From contig CAYWMQ010000002.1 of the NCBI GenBank assembly GCA_964459635.1, forward strand, positions 1 to 64,000: a DNA stretch of 64,000 bases, read 5' to 3'. A program made the position numbers and the translations under genes. Position 1 is the first letter of the stretch. Each line of letters begins with the position of its first letter. Under the pieces are notes generated by a model. The model saw only the letters and a program-made list of their open reading frames with translations, was not told the origin of the DNA and made no database searches. Below, piece by piece: positions 46,523 to 54,786 of this stretch. Origin of the DNA: CAYWMQ01 sp964459635 (GTDB lineage: Bacteria; Patescibacteriota; Minisyncoccia; Phycocordibacterales; UBA12088).

Positions 46523-48049
46523 CTATAGGCACCGTTCGCACATATCTGCAACGGGGCTTCGCTCCCCATGCTGTAAGATGACGTGCCCGTAGAGGGGGTT
46601 GCCATACAGTTTGACCGCTACGTGGGCGAGACCGCAGTTGCTTGGCGAGAGATATTTATTGTCCAACTGAGCGAAGTTGCCCAGGACGACAATTTTAGAT
46701 CCCAGTCCAATGCGGGTTCCAATGGTCTTCGCCTGATGTGGCGTGAGGTTTTGTACCTCATCCACAGTCACAAACGCCCGTGTATAGCTGCGCCCACGCA
46801 CAAACGCGAATAAGTTGACCTCGAATAGGCCCGCCAGCGTCCGCTCCATTTGTTGCTGTTGGGCGCGCTTGGTGTTTTCAGTACCGGCGGTGGGTCCGTC
46901 ACTCTTGCCACGACGCCCGTTCCCTTGCCTATGTACCTGCTCCGTCAAGGCTTCTGCTATGATCTCAAGGTTGTCGTACAGCGCCTTGTGCCACGGTGTG
47001 CCCTTCCCAGGCTCATCCCCCGGAAGTGCACCCGGATCAGTATCAACCGGGACCATGGCACGAGTGACAACAGCCTTGCGATACCGTCCGACAGCATGCG
47101 GTGGCTTAGACGAATGCATATCAAAGGCGACGTTCTGCGCGACCGCGGCGGCTGCCGTCATGAGGCTTTTACCTGTCCCCGCCCTTCCTATTAAGGTTAC
47201 GAACGGGATGGTGGGGTCCATGAGCAAGTTCAACGCAGCTATTTGCTCGGCACTTCTTGCACAAATACCGGCCACGTTGTTCTGCGGAAGCGAGTAGTCT
47301 ACGGACCGCTCCAGAAGAACGTGGTCGTCGTGGATTTGACGCACAATGAAGTGCCGGCCGTCGCCGTATAGGAAGTTGTTAATCTGCACAGGCGCAGGAA
47401 GTGCTAGCTCATCCGTCTTGAGCCGAAAAAGCTTGCGTGGGTTTCCTTCACCACCCGCAGCCACCAGATGCTCCCAATACGCACTGTGTAACTTCACAAG
47501 GCCGGTCTCAAGCACGTCCGTGTCTTTGATTACCATGTCGCTCTGGTAATCCTCGACATGCACCCCCAGCGCATCTGCTTGGATGCGCATATTATTATCG
47601 TTTGATACCAGCACCACATCGCGGTACGCGTGGCCCAGGTACTCATTCGACAGAAGCTTTGCTCCGGCGATGATCCTGTCGTCTGCACTTGCTTCGTCAA
47701 GCGCCAGCATGCGGACCATCTCACACACGGGAGCGGTGATGATAATCAACTGACTCTCCGTGGAAGAGTCTCCCCCGTTGGTCGGGTACCGCTTCCCAAT
47801 GTTGGGCAGTACCACGGTGCCCTTCGCTTGGGCGTTGCGCCCGGTAATGTTCGTAATAATACGCGACACCTCGCGCGCATTCTGCGCAACATCGCTATCC
47901 CCAAGCTTGACCCCCGTTTTTTTTCGATCAAGCTCTTTAAGAACCGTGATCGAAATGGCCACGTCGTGAGGAGCAAACCTGTATATGGCCTGTGGATCGT
48001 GCAAAAGCACGCTCGTATCCAACACGAAAAGCTTCTTCGCGACGTCCAT
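46523..48049 (-). CDS. phoH: PhoH family protein with N-terminal PIN domain (PhoH2)
   Basis: 508 residues. The PIN nuclease domain (1-150) has Asp in F-V-L-D-T-S-V-L-L-H-D-P, E-L-D-R-K-K, and D-D-R-I-I-A-G-A and S-N-D-N-N as the later acidic residues. The PhoH helicase domain has Walker A I-G-R-A-G-T-G-K-S and Walker B F-V-T-V-D-E-V-Q-N-L. A charged, Gln-rich insert (about 385-425) is unusual. PIN-PhoH proteins act as RNA helicase/RNase. Placement between fusA and tuf is unusual. Confidence 0.92.
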   Translation of the reverse strand: MDVAKKLFVLDTSVLLHDPQAIYRFAPHDVAISITVLKELDRKKTGVKLGDSDVAQNAREVSRIITNITGRNAQAKGTVVLPNIGKRYPTNGGDSSTESQLIIITAPVCEMVRMLALDEASADDRIIAGAKLLSNEYLGHAYRDVVLVSNDNNMRIQADALGVHVEDYQSDMVIKDTDVLETGLVKLHSAYWEHLVAAGGEGNPRKLFRLKTDELALPAPVQINNFLYGDGRHFIVRQIHDDHVLLERSVDYSLPQNNVAGICARSAEQIAALNLLMDPTIPFVTLIGRAGTGKSLMTAAAAVAQNVAFDMHSSKPPHAVGRYRKAVVTRAMVPVDTDPGALPGDEPGKGTPWHKALYDNLEIIAEALTEQVHRQGNGRRGKSDGPTAGTENTKRAQQQQMERTLAGLFEVNLFAFVRGRSYTRAFVTVDEVQNLTPHQAKTIGTRIGLGSKIVVLGNFAQLDNKYLSPSNCGLAHVAVKLYGNPLYGHVILQHGERSPVADMCERCL

Positions 48050-48139
48050 AGCCCACCTTTCTCAGTTTGTGATGATCTACCTGCTCGAAGACTACCCCAC
48101 CCGTGGCGATATGCAAGCTGCACGGGATGTCACCCGCAC

Positions 48140-48168
48140 ACAACCCGCTCAACGTAGAGCGGGCTTGT
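48140..48168 (-). terminator. hairpin downstream of fusA
   Basis: CCCGCTC pairs with GAGCGGG with flanking ACAA/TTGT pairs, between fusA and phoH; no T-run. Confidence 0.55.
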
Positions 48169-48191
48169 GAGATGTGACACCAGGACAGCAA

Positions 48192-50342
48192 CTATACGCC
48201 GCGCGCCTTCACGATATCCGCCGCAACGTTCGGCGGTACGACCGCATAGTGGTCGAACTCCATGGTCATTTGGCCGCGACCTTCCGTCATAGAGCGCAGT
48301 GTCGTTGTGTAGCCGAACATTTCCGACAGCGGCACCTTTGCGTGCACCGCCACCGCCATACCGCGCGGCTCCTGGCCCTCTATCTGCCCGCGCTTGCTCG
48401 CGAGGTGGCCGTTGATGTCGCCCATGAACTTATCGGGCACCACCACCTCGACCTTCATAATGGGCTCAAGGAGCACGGCGCCCGCTTTCTTCGCGGCATC
48501 CTGGAATGCCTGACTGCCCGCTATTTTGAATGCTATTTCGCTTGAGTCCACCTCGTGGTACGAACCGTCGTACAGGTCGCAGGAAATGTCCACCATCTTG
48601 TAGCCCGCCACAACACCTCTATCCATCGCCTCGCGCACGCCCTTCTGCACCGCAGGGATGTACTCGTTGGGGATGACACCGCCCTTGATGTTGTTGATAA
48701 ACTCGAAGTGGTCTTCGCGTGTCGTGTTGTTCGGTATCTTGGCTCCCTCTTCAATGGCCACGAGCGGTTTGAGGCGCAGCTTCACATGGCCATACTGTCC
48801 GCGGCCGCCCGTCTGCTTGATGTACTTACACTCCGCCTCCGCCTCGCGCTGTATGGTCTCACGGTACGCCACCTGCGGCCGGCCTATGTTTGCTTCCACC
48901 TTGAACTCGCGCTTCATGCGGTCCACGAGTATTTCAAGGTGGAGCTCACCCATGCCCGAGATGATGGTTTCGCCGGTTTCTTCGTCCGAGGTGATGCGGA
49001 ATGTCGGGTCTTCGTCGGCAAGCTTCTTAAGCGCAAGACCCATCTTCTCTTGGTCCGCCTTTGTTTTCGGCTCAATGCGCACCGACACGACCGGCTCAGG
49101 GAAGACTATCTGCTCCAGCACGATAGGGTTTCCCTCGTCGCAGAGCGTGTGGCTCGTCTTCGTATCCTTGAGGCCCACTGCAGCGGCGATCTCTCCCGCA
49201 AAGACCTGCTTCACTTCCTCGCGCTTGTCGGCCTGCAGGCGCACGATACGGCCCAGGCGCTCCTTGTTGCCGGTCGTGCTGTTGTAGATGTAGGAGCCCG
49301 CCTCTACGGAGCCCGAGTACACGCGGAAGAAGGTGAGGCTGCCCACGAACGGGTCGGTCTGGATCTTGAACGCAAGCGCACAGAAAGGCTCGTCGTCGGT
49401 CGCGTGGCGCTCTATCTCGTCGCCCGTACGCGGGTCGGTGCCCTTCACGGCGGGTAGGTCGAGCGGCGAGGGCAGGTAGTCCACCACGCCGTCAAGTACG
49501 AGCTGCACGCCCTTGTTCTTGAGCGCAGAGCCCGTGTACACGGGGAAGATCTCGTTCTTGATGACCGCACTGCGCAGTATGCGCTGCAGCTCCTCTACAG
49601 ACGGCTCGGTACCCTCAAAAAATGCGTTCATCGCCGCTTCGTCGTGCTCCACGATGCGCTCCACGAGCTCTGCGCGATACTTCTCCACATCCGCCTTGAG
49701 CGCCTCGGGAATATCAGCCGTCTTGCGCACCTCGTTGCCCATATTGCCCTCAAAGTACACCGCCTGCCGGGTGAGCAGGTCTACCACTCCCTCATGCGCG
49801 TCCTCTTCGCCTATCGGGATCTGCATGCGCACCGCTTTCTTCGAGAGCCGGTCCAAAATGGACGCGTACGAACGCTCGAACGATGCGCCGGTGCGGTCGA
49901 GCTTGTTGATGAAACAAATGCGCGGCACATTTGCCTCGTCGGCGTAGCGCCAGTTTGTCTCGCTCTGCGGCTCCACACCCGCCACACCGTCAAAGACGAC
50001 GACCGCACCGTCGAGGACGCGCATGGAGCGCTTCACCTCAGCGGTAAAGTCGATGTGTCCCGGTGTGTCGATGATGTTGAAACGGCTCTTTTTGGCCTGG
50101 TCTTTCGCATCCTCGCCCGTCTTTGTCCAGAAGCACGTAATGGCGGCGGAGGTGATGGTAATGCCGCGCTCACGCTCCTGCTCCATCCAGTCGGTCACGG
50201 TCTCTCCCTCGTGCACCTCACCTATTTTGTGGCTCATGCCCGTGTAGAAGAGCACACGCTCACTCGTGGTGGTTTTGCCGGCATCGATGTGAGCGATGAT
50301 GCCAAAGTTACGGACGCGCTCCAGGGGATAATCACGACTCAT
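48192..50342 (-). CDS. fusA: elongation factor G
   Basis: ATG 50342 (M-S-R-D-Y-P-L-E-R-V-R-N) gives 716 residues. G motifs A-H-I-D-A-G-K-T-T, D-T-P-G-H-I-D-F and N-K-L-D-R are intact; domains II-V follow. Catalyses translocation on the ribosome. It has its own promoter and is separated from rpsG by three plus-strand genes. Confidence 0.97.
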   Translation of the reverse strand: MSRDYPLERVRNFGIIAHIDAGKTTTSERVLFYTGMSHKIGEVHEGETVTDWMEQERERGITITSAAITCFWTKTGEDAKDQAKKSRFNIIDTPGHIDFTAEVKRSMRVLDGAVVVFDGVAGVEPQSETNWRYADEANVPRICFINKLDRTGASFERSYASILDRLSKKAVRMQIPIGEEDAHEGVVDLLTRQAVYFEGNMGNEVRKTADIPEALKADVEKYRAELVERIVEHDEAAMNAFFEGTEPSVEELQRILRSAVIKNEIFPVYTGSALKNKGVQLVLDGVVDYLPSPLDLPAVKGTDPRTGDEIERHATDDEPFCALAFKIQTDPFVGSLTFFRVYSGSVEAGSYIYNSTTGNKERLGRIVRLQADKREEVKQVFAGEIAAAVGLKDTKTSHTLCDEGNPIVLEQIVFPEPVVSVRIEPKTKADQEKMGLALKKLADEDPTFRITSDEETGETIISGMGELHLEILVDRMKREFKVEANIGRPQVAYRETIQREAEAECKYIKQTGGRGQYGHVKLRLKPLVAIEEGAKIPNNTTREDHFEFINNIKGGVIPNEYIPAVQKGVREAMDRGVVAGYKMVDISCDLYDGSYHEVDSSEIAFKIAGSQAFQDAAKKAGAVLLEPIMKVEVVVPDKFMGDINGHLASKRGQIEGQEPRGMAVAVHAKVPLSEMFGYTTTLRSMTEGRGQMTMEFDHYAVVPPNVAADIVKARGV

Positions 50343-50349
50343 ATGACAG

Positions 50350-50388
50350 GATGCTAATTTTACTAATGACGTACGAATGCAACGAATA
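50350..50388 (+). repeat. CGAAT dispersed repeat, copy G (degenerate)
   Basis: GATGCTAATTTTACTAATGAC then GTACGAATGCAACGAATA; head diverged, tail intact, in the fusA leader. Confidence 0.6.
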
Positions 50389-50409
50389 ATTGACCCGTAC
50401 GGTATGAAT

Positions 50410-50468
50410 AAAAATCCGCGCAACGCGGTAGGTGACGACACTATACCGTGCGTTGACGGAATACTCAA
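50410..50468 (-). promoter_or_regulatory. fusA promoter and short leader hairpin
   Basis: On the minus strand TTGAGT (complement 50463-50468), 17 bases, TATAGT (complement 50440-50445). The leader contains CCGCG-TTG-CGCGG followed by ATTTTTATT (complement about 50407-50428), an attenuator-like element with a short stem. A degenerate CGAAT repeat (50350-50388) follows. Confidence 0.6.
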
Positions 50469-50516
50469 GAGGTGATTAGGTGTGGGCAGACGCAACAGCT
50501 GGGAAGGACGTGCGTA

Positions 50517-51008
50517 ATGAACGTAATCTGTAGGGGCATCTTAACGCGCTGGCCTGTCGTCAAAACCAGAATCTACGACGACCATGAGAACGGCATAATT
50601 TTTGCGCAGAACGACCCTGAATTACTCAAGTTCGTGGCAACAAGAAAAATGACGCAAATCGTCGCGCAATTGCTTGGCCTGCGACTCTATGCGGGCTCTG
50701 ACGACACACGTGTGGATTGGACCGACCGGTACGCAATAGAAGTGCCCATCAGTACCTCGGGTATGGAAACGCGTGAGCCTGAGCGGTTTGCTCTAGTTGT
50801 ACCGAACTATGATGCTCGTATTGAAACCTCGGAGACCATTGTCCGCGTGCCCATTGACGAAATCGATTCTACAGACTTGCCGGCTGTCACACAGGCGATT
50901 TGTGACGCGGTTCAAAAGGCACGGGAACCGCACGAAGCACGAGCAAAAATATACGAAGCACGAGCAAAAATATATCGTGTGGTTGAGGAACTCTTTGCAT
51001 CTACCTAG
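50517..51008 (+). CDS. hypothetical protein, 163 residues, with a 7-residue tandem duplication
   Basis: ATG 50517 follows AAGGAC by 8 bases. No family recognised. Soluble; contains V-P-I-S-T-S-G-M-E-T and V-V-P-N-Y-D-A-R segments. The C-terminus carries E-A-R-A-K-I-Y twice, from an exact 21-bp DNA duplication (50932-50973). A strong terminator follows. Confidence 0.6.
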   Translation: MNVICRGILTRWPVVKTRIYDDHENGIIFAQNDPELLKFVATRKMTQIVAQLLGLRLYAGSDDTRVDWTDRYAIEVPISTSGMETREPERFALVVPNYDARIETSETIVRVPIDEIDSTDLPAVTQAICDAVQKAREPHEARAKIYEARAKIYRVVEELFAST

Positions 51009-51040
51009 TCCGTTGCTAGATTCGACCACCTGATTTAAGA

Positions 51041-51071
51041 AGCGGAGCCGCACAGCAGCTCCGCTTTTTTT
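51041..51071 (+). terminator. Rho-independent terminator
   Basis: AGCGGAGC pairs with GCTCCGCT (51041-51048 with 51058-51065), followed by a T7 run. Confidence 0.9.
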
Positions 51072-51142
51072 GGCGACCCACAGCAAAGAAGTTCCGTGGA
51101 ACAAAGAAGCGATGTGTTGGGATAAGCGTATGTTGGATTGGG

Positions 51143-51472
51143 GTGAGTGAGGGTGACAACGACCGCGTACACGCGAGCACGTGCGGCGAATTGAACGAAC
51201 AACCGTTGACGCTGCGCCTATACGCAGATAGGCTCAAAATAGTCACAGGGAGCACGTATGCAATGTGTTGTAACTCGTCACTTTTCGGACTCGGCTTTTG
51301 GGCGATCGGACGGTTTCCCACGGACACAGACGCACGCGGCACATTTTGGATGTCAGGCGGATACACCTTTGCGGTGCGACCCGATGGAATACGCATGCAG
51401 GCCAACGGCAACCGCTCCTGTGAACTCATGGGTTTGGGCTATGTGGAGCGTGAATTCAATCGTGCGGCATAG
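51143..51472 (+). CDS. hypothetical protein, 109 residues
   Basis: GTG 51143 start with a G-rich sequence before it. Family not recognised. The product is strand-rich (L-R-L-Y-A-D-R-L-K-I-V, G-Y-T-F-A-V-R-P-D-G-I-R-M), two Cys in Y-A-M-C-C-N. Its own terminator follows at 51479. Confidence 0.5.
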   Translation: MSEGDNDRVHASTCGELNEQPLTLRLYADRLKIVTGSTYAMCCNSSLFGLGFWAIGRFPTDTDARGTFWMSGGYTFAVRPDGIRMQANGNRSCELMGLGYVEREFNRAA

Positions 51473-51478
51473 TGTCAC

Positions 51479-51501
51479 GCGGCGCCTCGGCGCCGCTTTT
51501 T
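51479..51501 (+). terminator. Rho-independent terminator
   Basis: GCGGCGCC/GGCGCCGC with 2-base loop and T5. Confidence 0.85.
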
Positions 51502-51505
51502 ATAT

Positions 51506-51534
51506 TTGACTTTTCTTCAGAGAAGTTGTATCAT
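51506..51534 (+). promoter_or_regulatory. sigma-70 promoter for the 51583 gene
   Basis: TTGACT (51506-51511), 17 bases, TATCAT (51529-51534). It starts 5 bases after the previous terminator. Transcription start near 51541 rules out start codons upstream of that. Confidence 0.8.
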
Positions 51535-51582
51535 GAATTAGGCACACAAAACATACACGCAGTGGAAGTGGGAGCACACACG

Positions 51583-52074
51583 ATGGAAGTTTTCGTTCGG
51601 GAAACCGGCAAAAAGCCGGTCATTGCTACGCTTGAGGGACAGTCTCTCAAGTACACATCGTCAGATGGTGCTACTCGCAGAGTTGAGGTCGCTGGCGAGG
51701 CGATTGTGGGGCTGAAGCGTTTGTCCGAACTTGGCAGCTTATATCCCGCCTCCCGTGATCTTATTCTCGTCGTCGATCGCGCAGACGAGCCCGTCACCCA
51801 TGTGCAGCCTGAAATATGGCTGATGGCATCAGAAACGCAGGTGCACATGCACTTTGCCTCATTGCCGGCGTGGTCCTTGCACTGGTACGGTGGCGAACGC
51901 ACGCAGGAACAAGAACTGTGGCATCTTGCCGACACCTTAGCCGAAGGGGCATTAGATTTTGCGTCTGCTATTGCGATGCTCGACGTACTCTGTGCGAACC
52001 TTCGCACACGTGCCCATGAGGTGCTGGTGTCTAAATGCCAGAAATTAGAACGGGGCGAAAACACAGCTGACTAA
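51583..52074 (+). CDS. hypothetical protein, 163 residues
   Basis: ATG 51583 is chosen because GGGAG lies 8 bases upstream and the promoter excludes earlier starts. No family recognised. Beta-rich first half, then a helical part (E-Q-E-L-W-H-L-A-D-T-L-A-E-G-A-L-D-F-A-S-A-I-A-M-L-D-V-L). Soluble. Its own promoter and terminator make it an independent unit. Confidence 0.6.
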   Translation: MEVFVRETGKKPVIATLEGQSLKYTSSDGATRRVEVAGEAIVGLKRLSELGSLYPASRDLILVVDRADEPVTHVQPEIWLMASETQVHMHFASLPAWSLHWYGGERTQEQELWHLADTLAEGALDFASAIAMLDVLCANLRTRAHEVLVSKCQKLERGENTAD

Positions 52075-52104
52075 GTATTACGTAGCAGATAAGCAAACGG
52101 TTGG

Positions 52105-52137
52105 ACGCGGCACCGAAGTGCCGCGTTTCTTTTTTTT
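52105..52137 (+). terminator. Rho-independent terminator
   Basis: ACGCGGCAC pairs with GTGCCGCGT around CGAA, then TTCTTTTTTTT. Beyond it, 52138-52403 holds no gene I can support, only short repeats of ATCCGCGT (about 52180-52200). Confidence 0.88.
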
Positions 52138-52403
52138 ACTGCAACAGAAAAGGCGCTCCAAGCGCTGTCTCCGCGGTAATCCGCGTACAATCCGCGTTGC
52201 ACCTGCGTCCCGTCCGCGACCACGCAAAGTGCGTATCCCACACCAGTTTTGTGGATGGGACGGCGGCAGCGCACTCGCCAAACTACGTAAGGCTCGGCCT
52301 ATTCCGGCTCTGCGCTGCAAGACATGAACATGCGCTTGTGGTGCACTGGCTAAAGTAATGGCTACAGCGGCAAAACTGATGCAGGACGCTGCACATGCTA
52401 GCT

Positions 52404-52434
52404 AAAAATAAAACCCTGTCGGGGTTCTATTTTT
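52404..52434 (-). terminator. rpsG terminator overlapping its stop codon
   Basis: On the minus strand AAAAATAGAACCCC-GACA-GGGTTTTATTTTT; the stem starts inside the TAA stop. Confidence 0.82.
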
Positions 52435-52903
52435 ACCAAGCGAAGTGCGCGAATGCTCTGTTGGCCTCGGCCATCTTGTGTACGTTTTCGCGCTTCTTAA
52501 TAGCCTCGCCTTCATTCTTGGCTGCCGCCACTATTTCTTGTGCAAGAAACTTCGACGCGGGGCCACCGCTCTTTGAGCGGGCTGCAAGGAGGATCCAGCG
52601 CATCGCGAGCGCCTGGCGACGCTCAGGGCGTACCTCACGCGGCACTTGGTAGTTGGCGCCTCCGACACGGCGGCTGCGCACCTCTACCGTAGGACCTACG
52701 TTCCGGATAGCATCCTCGAATATTGCGAGTGGGTCTTCCGTTTCAGCTATCTTCTTTATGTCTTCAAATGCATCGTACACCACCTTGCGCGCGGTCTCTT
52801 TTTTTCCGTCGAGCATGACGCAATTGATAAACTTCGAAACACGCTCGCTCTTGTAGCGCACATCCGGAGCAATGCTGAGTTTTTTCTTGATGGGTCGACG
52901 CAT
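52433..52903 (-). CDS. rpsG: ribosomal protein uS7
   Basis: 156 residues. M-R-R-P-I-K-K, F-I-N-C-V-M-L-D-G-K-K, V-G-G-A-N-Y-Q-V-P-R-E-V and A-H-F-A-W at the end are diagnostic. Initiates 3' domain assembly of 16S rRNA. It ends its transcript; fusA does not follow directly as in most bacteria. Confidence 0.97.
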   Translation of the reverse strand: MRRPIKKKLSIAPDVRYKSERVSKFINCVMLDGKKETARKVVYDAFEDIKKIAETEDPLAIFEDAIRNVGPTVEVRSRRVGGANYQVPREVRPERRQALAMRWILLAARSKSGGPASKFLAQEIVAAAKNEGEAIKKRENVHKMAEANRAFAHFAW

Positions 52904-52906
52904 ATC

Positions 52907-52946
52907 TCGATACTAATCTACGAATTTCTACGAATACTGCGAATTA
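52907..52946 (+). repeat. CGAAT dispersed repeat, copy H
   Basis: TCGATACTAATCTACGAAT, TTCTACGAAT, ACTGCGAATTA. Fills the rpsL-rpsG spacer from stop to start. Confidence 0.82.
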
Positions 52947-52949
52947 ATG

Positions 52950-53366
52950 CTACTTTGCCGCCTTCGGGCGCTTTGCACCGTACATGGAGCGGCTCTTGCG
53001 GCGCTTGTCCACACCGGCGGCATCGAGCTTACCGCGCACCACCGTGTAGCGGATGTTGACGTCCTTCACACGGCCGCCGCGGATGAGCACCACCGAGTGC
53101 TCCTGCAAGTTGTGTCCTTCGCCGGGAATATACGCTGATACTTCCATGCCGTTACTGAGGCGCACGCGGGCGTACTTACGTATAGCGGAGTTAGGCTTGC
53201 GGGGCGTCTTGGTCGTCACCTTCACACACACACCACGCTTGAAAGGCGCCGCGTAGTAGGTCGGCTTGTTTTTGAGCACGTTGAAACCGCGACCGAGTGC
53301 GGGCACTTTCGACTTCCGTGTCCTGTCCTGACGGGGCTTGCGTACAAGCTGGTTTATCGTTGCCAT
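52950..53366 (-). CDS. rpsL: ribosomal protein uS12
   Basis: 138 residues. T-T-K-T-P-R-K-P-N-S-A and P-G-E-G-H-N-L-Q-E-H-S are intact. The segment V-K-D-V-N-I-R-Y replaces the usual V-K-D-L-P-G-V-R-Y: the Pro-Gly next to the modified Asp is lost with one residue deleted. The protein checks codon-anticodon pairing. TATACT ends 3 bases before the ATG. Confidence 0.97.
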   Translation of the reverse strand: MATINQLVRKPRQDRTRKSKVPALGRGFNVLKNKPTYYAAPFKRGVCVKVTTKTPRKPNSAIRKYARVRLSNGMEVSAYIPGEGHNLQEHSVVLIRGGRVKDVNIRYTVVRGKLDAAGVDKRRKSRSMYGAKRPKAAK

Positions 53367-53464
53367 GTGAGTATACCGCGCATCTCACGCAGTGCGCACT
53401 ACTGTACTACAGTGCCCGCTACGATGCAAGCACATACACGGGGTCCGCTTGTCCTACACAAGGT

Positions 53465-54271
53465 TTACCGCATGCGGCCTCCCTTCCGAGCACTGCGCCA
53501 TAGGTGGTCAAACTGTTGCGCCATAATCTCTGCCATATCCGCGCTTTCAACCGTCATGGCGTAATGCTCGCGATCAGAAGCTATGAACGTGACCTTTGTA
53601 CCGTATACGCCGTACCCCATGGCCGCGGTGAGCTCGGGGGGCGCGATGCGAACTTCGCGCAGCGCCTCAGCATCTAAACGACGCGAGAGACGCGGGTCAG
53701 CAGGCTTCGGCATGTGCGATGCGGGCCATAGTACGCGAATGGAAATGTTCCTGCGTATGCGTTCCGACCGGTACTCCTCAAATATTTCGCCCGGAATAGC
53801 GTGGCGCATACTCCTCACCGGCCAGTACCAGCGCACAAGCGTGCCTGCTCGCAGTATGCCGGCAAAAACAGCACGGTATGCGCGCACACTGTCGGCAATG
53901 AAAAAACGGGGCGTGGCATGTGGCGTGGGCACCGCGCGCGTCAGTAACTCACCGAGCCCACGCGTAGCTGCAGCAAGGCTGCGCTGCCGCTCATCCGCCC
54001 AGCCACGTATTGCGGCTTGGTCCGCCGCAACGAACACCGGAGCTTCCCCTGTGTGTGCCTTGAGCACCAAACCCTGCTCTTCGAGCCAACGCAGGTGGTC
54101 GTACACGCTGGTACGGGGCATGTTGAGCATACGGGCTATATGCAGCGCGGTTGTGCCATTTTCACTGTGCAAAATGGCACCAAATACGCGCGTCGCATGC
54201 CAGCTGCAGCCGAGCGGCGCCATATGCTCATGCAACGCGGCCACAAAGTCGGTGTCGCTTTTTGTCGACAT
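53465..54271 (-). CDS. TrmB-like transcription regulator
   Basis: ATG 54271 (MSTKSDTDFVA) gives 268 residues. A winged helix (about 25-85: H-I-A-R-M-L-N-M-P-R-T-S-V-Y-D-H-L-R-W-L-E-E-Q-G-L-V) like TrmB is followed by a helix and a PLD-like effector domain (about 125-260). The effector is unknown. It diverges from the two-HTH protein at 54334; their promoters overlap. TATACT (complement 54278-54283) ends 6 bases before the ATG: leaderless. Confidence 0.8.
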   Translation of the reverse strand: MSTKSDTDFVAALHEHMAPLGCSWHATRVFGAILHSENGTTALHIARMLNMPRTSVYDHLRWLEEQGLVLKAHTGEAPVFVAADQAAIRGWADERQRSLAAATRGLGELLTRAVPTPHATPRFFIADSVRAYRAVFAGILRAGTLVRWYWPVRSMRHAIPGEIFEEYRSERIRRNISIRVLWPASHMPKPADPRLSRRLDAEALREVRIAPPELTAAMGYGVYGTKVTFIASDREHYAMTVESADMAEIMAQQFDHLWRSARKGGRMR

Positions 54272-54277
54272 ATGTAC

Positions 54278-54283
54278 AGTATA
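54278..54283 (-). promoter_or_regulatory. -10 of the TrmB-like gene, leaderless spacing
   Basis: TATACT on the minus strand, 6 bases before the ATG at 54271. Confidence 0.55.
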
Positions 54284-54333
54284 GCGACTCGCGCGTACGG
54301 TGCAAAGAGACACGTACATGGAGGGTCAGTACG

Positions 54334-54720
54334 ATGGACGACACCTATGATGCCTTTGTTACGCTCATCAAAGATATCGTCGCTAACGGAGACGCCAGCA
54401 AACTGGGACGGGAGCTCGGTGTAAACACGAGCACCGTGCTCCGCTGGGCGCGCGGCGAAAGCCGGCCATCCCGCGGAGTCGTTTTTCCTATCATGGAATT
54501 TGCCTCAGCACTTCAACAGGGCGATGCCGTCGTGAAGGCCGATTTTGTGCGCGCTATGGCTTGGGTTGTAGAACACGGGCACGCGGGCGTGCTCGCGCGA
54601 GCATTTGGTGTAAACCCAAGCACGGTCGCGCGGTGGGCAACAGACAAAAATCTTCCTCATCCGGCCGTTTGGCCCATACTCTGCAAATGGGTCAAAACGG
54701 TAGGGGAAGCACGCGGGTAG
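54334..54720 (+). CDS. small protein with two tandem HTH motifs
   Basis: 128 residues. GGAGG lies 9 bases before ATG 54334. Two similar segments, L-G-V-N-T-S-T-V-L-R-W-A-R-G and F-G-V-N-P-S-T-V-A-R-W-A-T-D, are XRE-like helix-turn-helix units about 60 residues apart, each preceded by an equivalent helix (LIKDIVANGDASKLGRE versus AWVVEHGHAGVLARA). This is an internal duplication that would bind a two-part site as a monomer. A strong terminator follows. Confidence 0.72.
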   Translation: MDDTYDAFVTLIKDIVANGDASKLGRELGVNTSTVLRWARGESRPSRGVVFPIMEFASALQQGDAVVKADFVRAMAWVVEHGHAGVLARAFGVNPSTVARWATDKNLPHPAVWPILCKWVKTVGEARG

Positions 54721-54731
54721 CACGCATGCGC

Positions 54732-54760
54732 AACGGGCGGCCATGGCCGCCCGTTTTTTT
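54732..54760 (+). terminator. Rho-independent terminator
   Basis: AACGGGCGGCCA/TGGCCGCCCGTT perfect stem followed by T run. Confidence 0.9.
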
Positions 54761-54786
54761 CGAGTCTGTGTGAAGCCTTGCTGCCC

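Noticed and set aside
52101..52358. Plus-strand ORF of 85 codons after the 51583 gene
   Set aside because: It starts inside a strong terminator and has no SD or family features.
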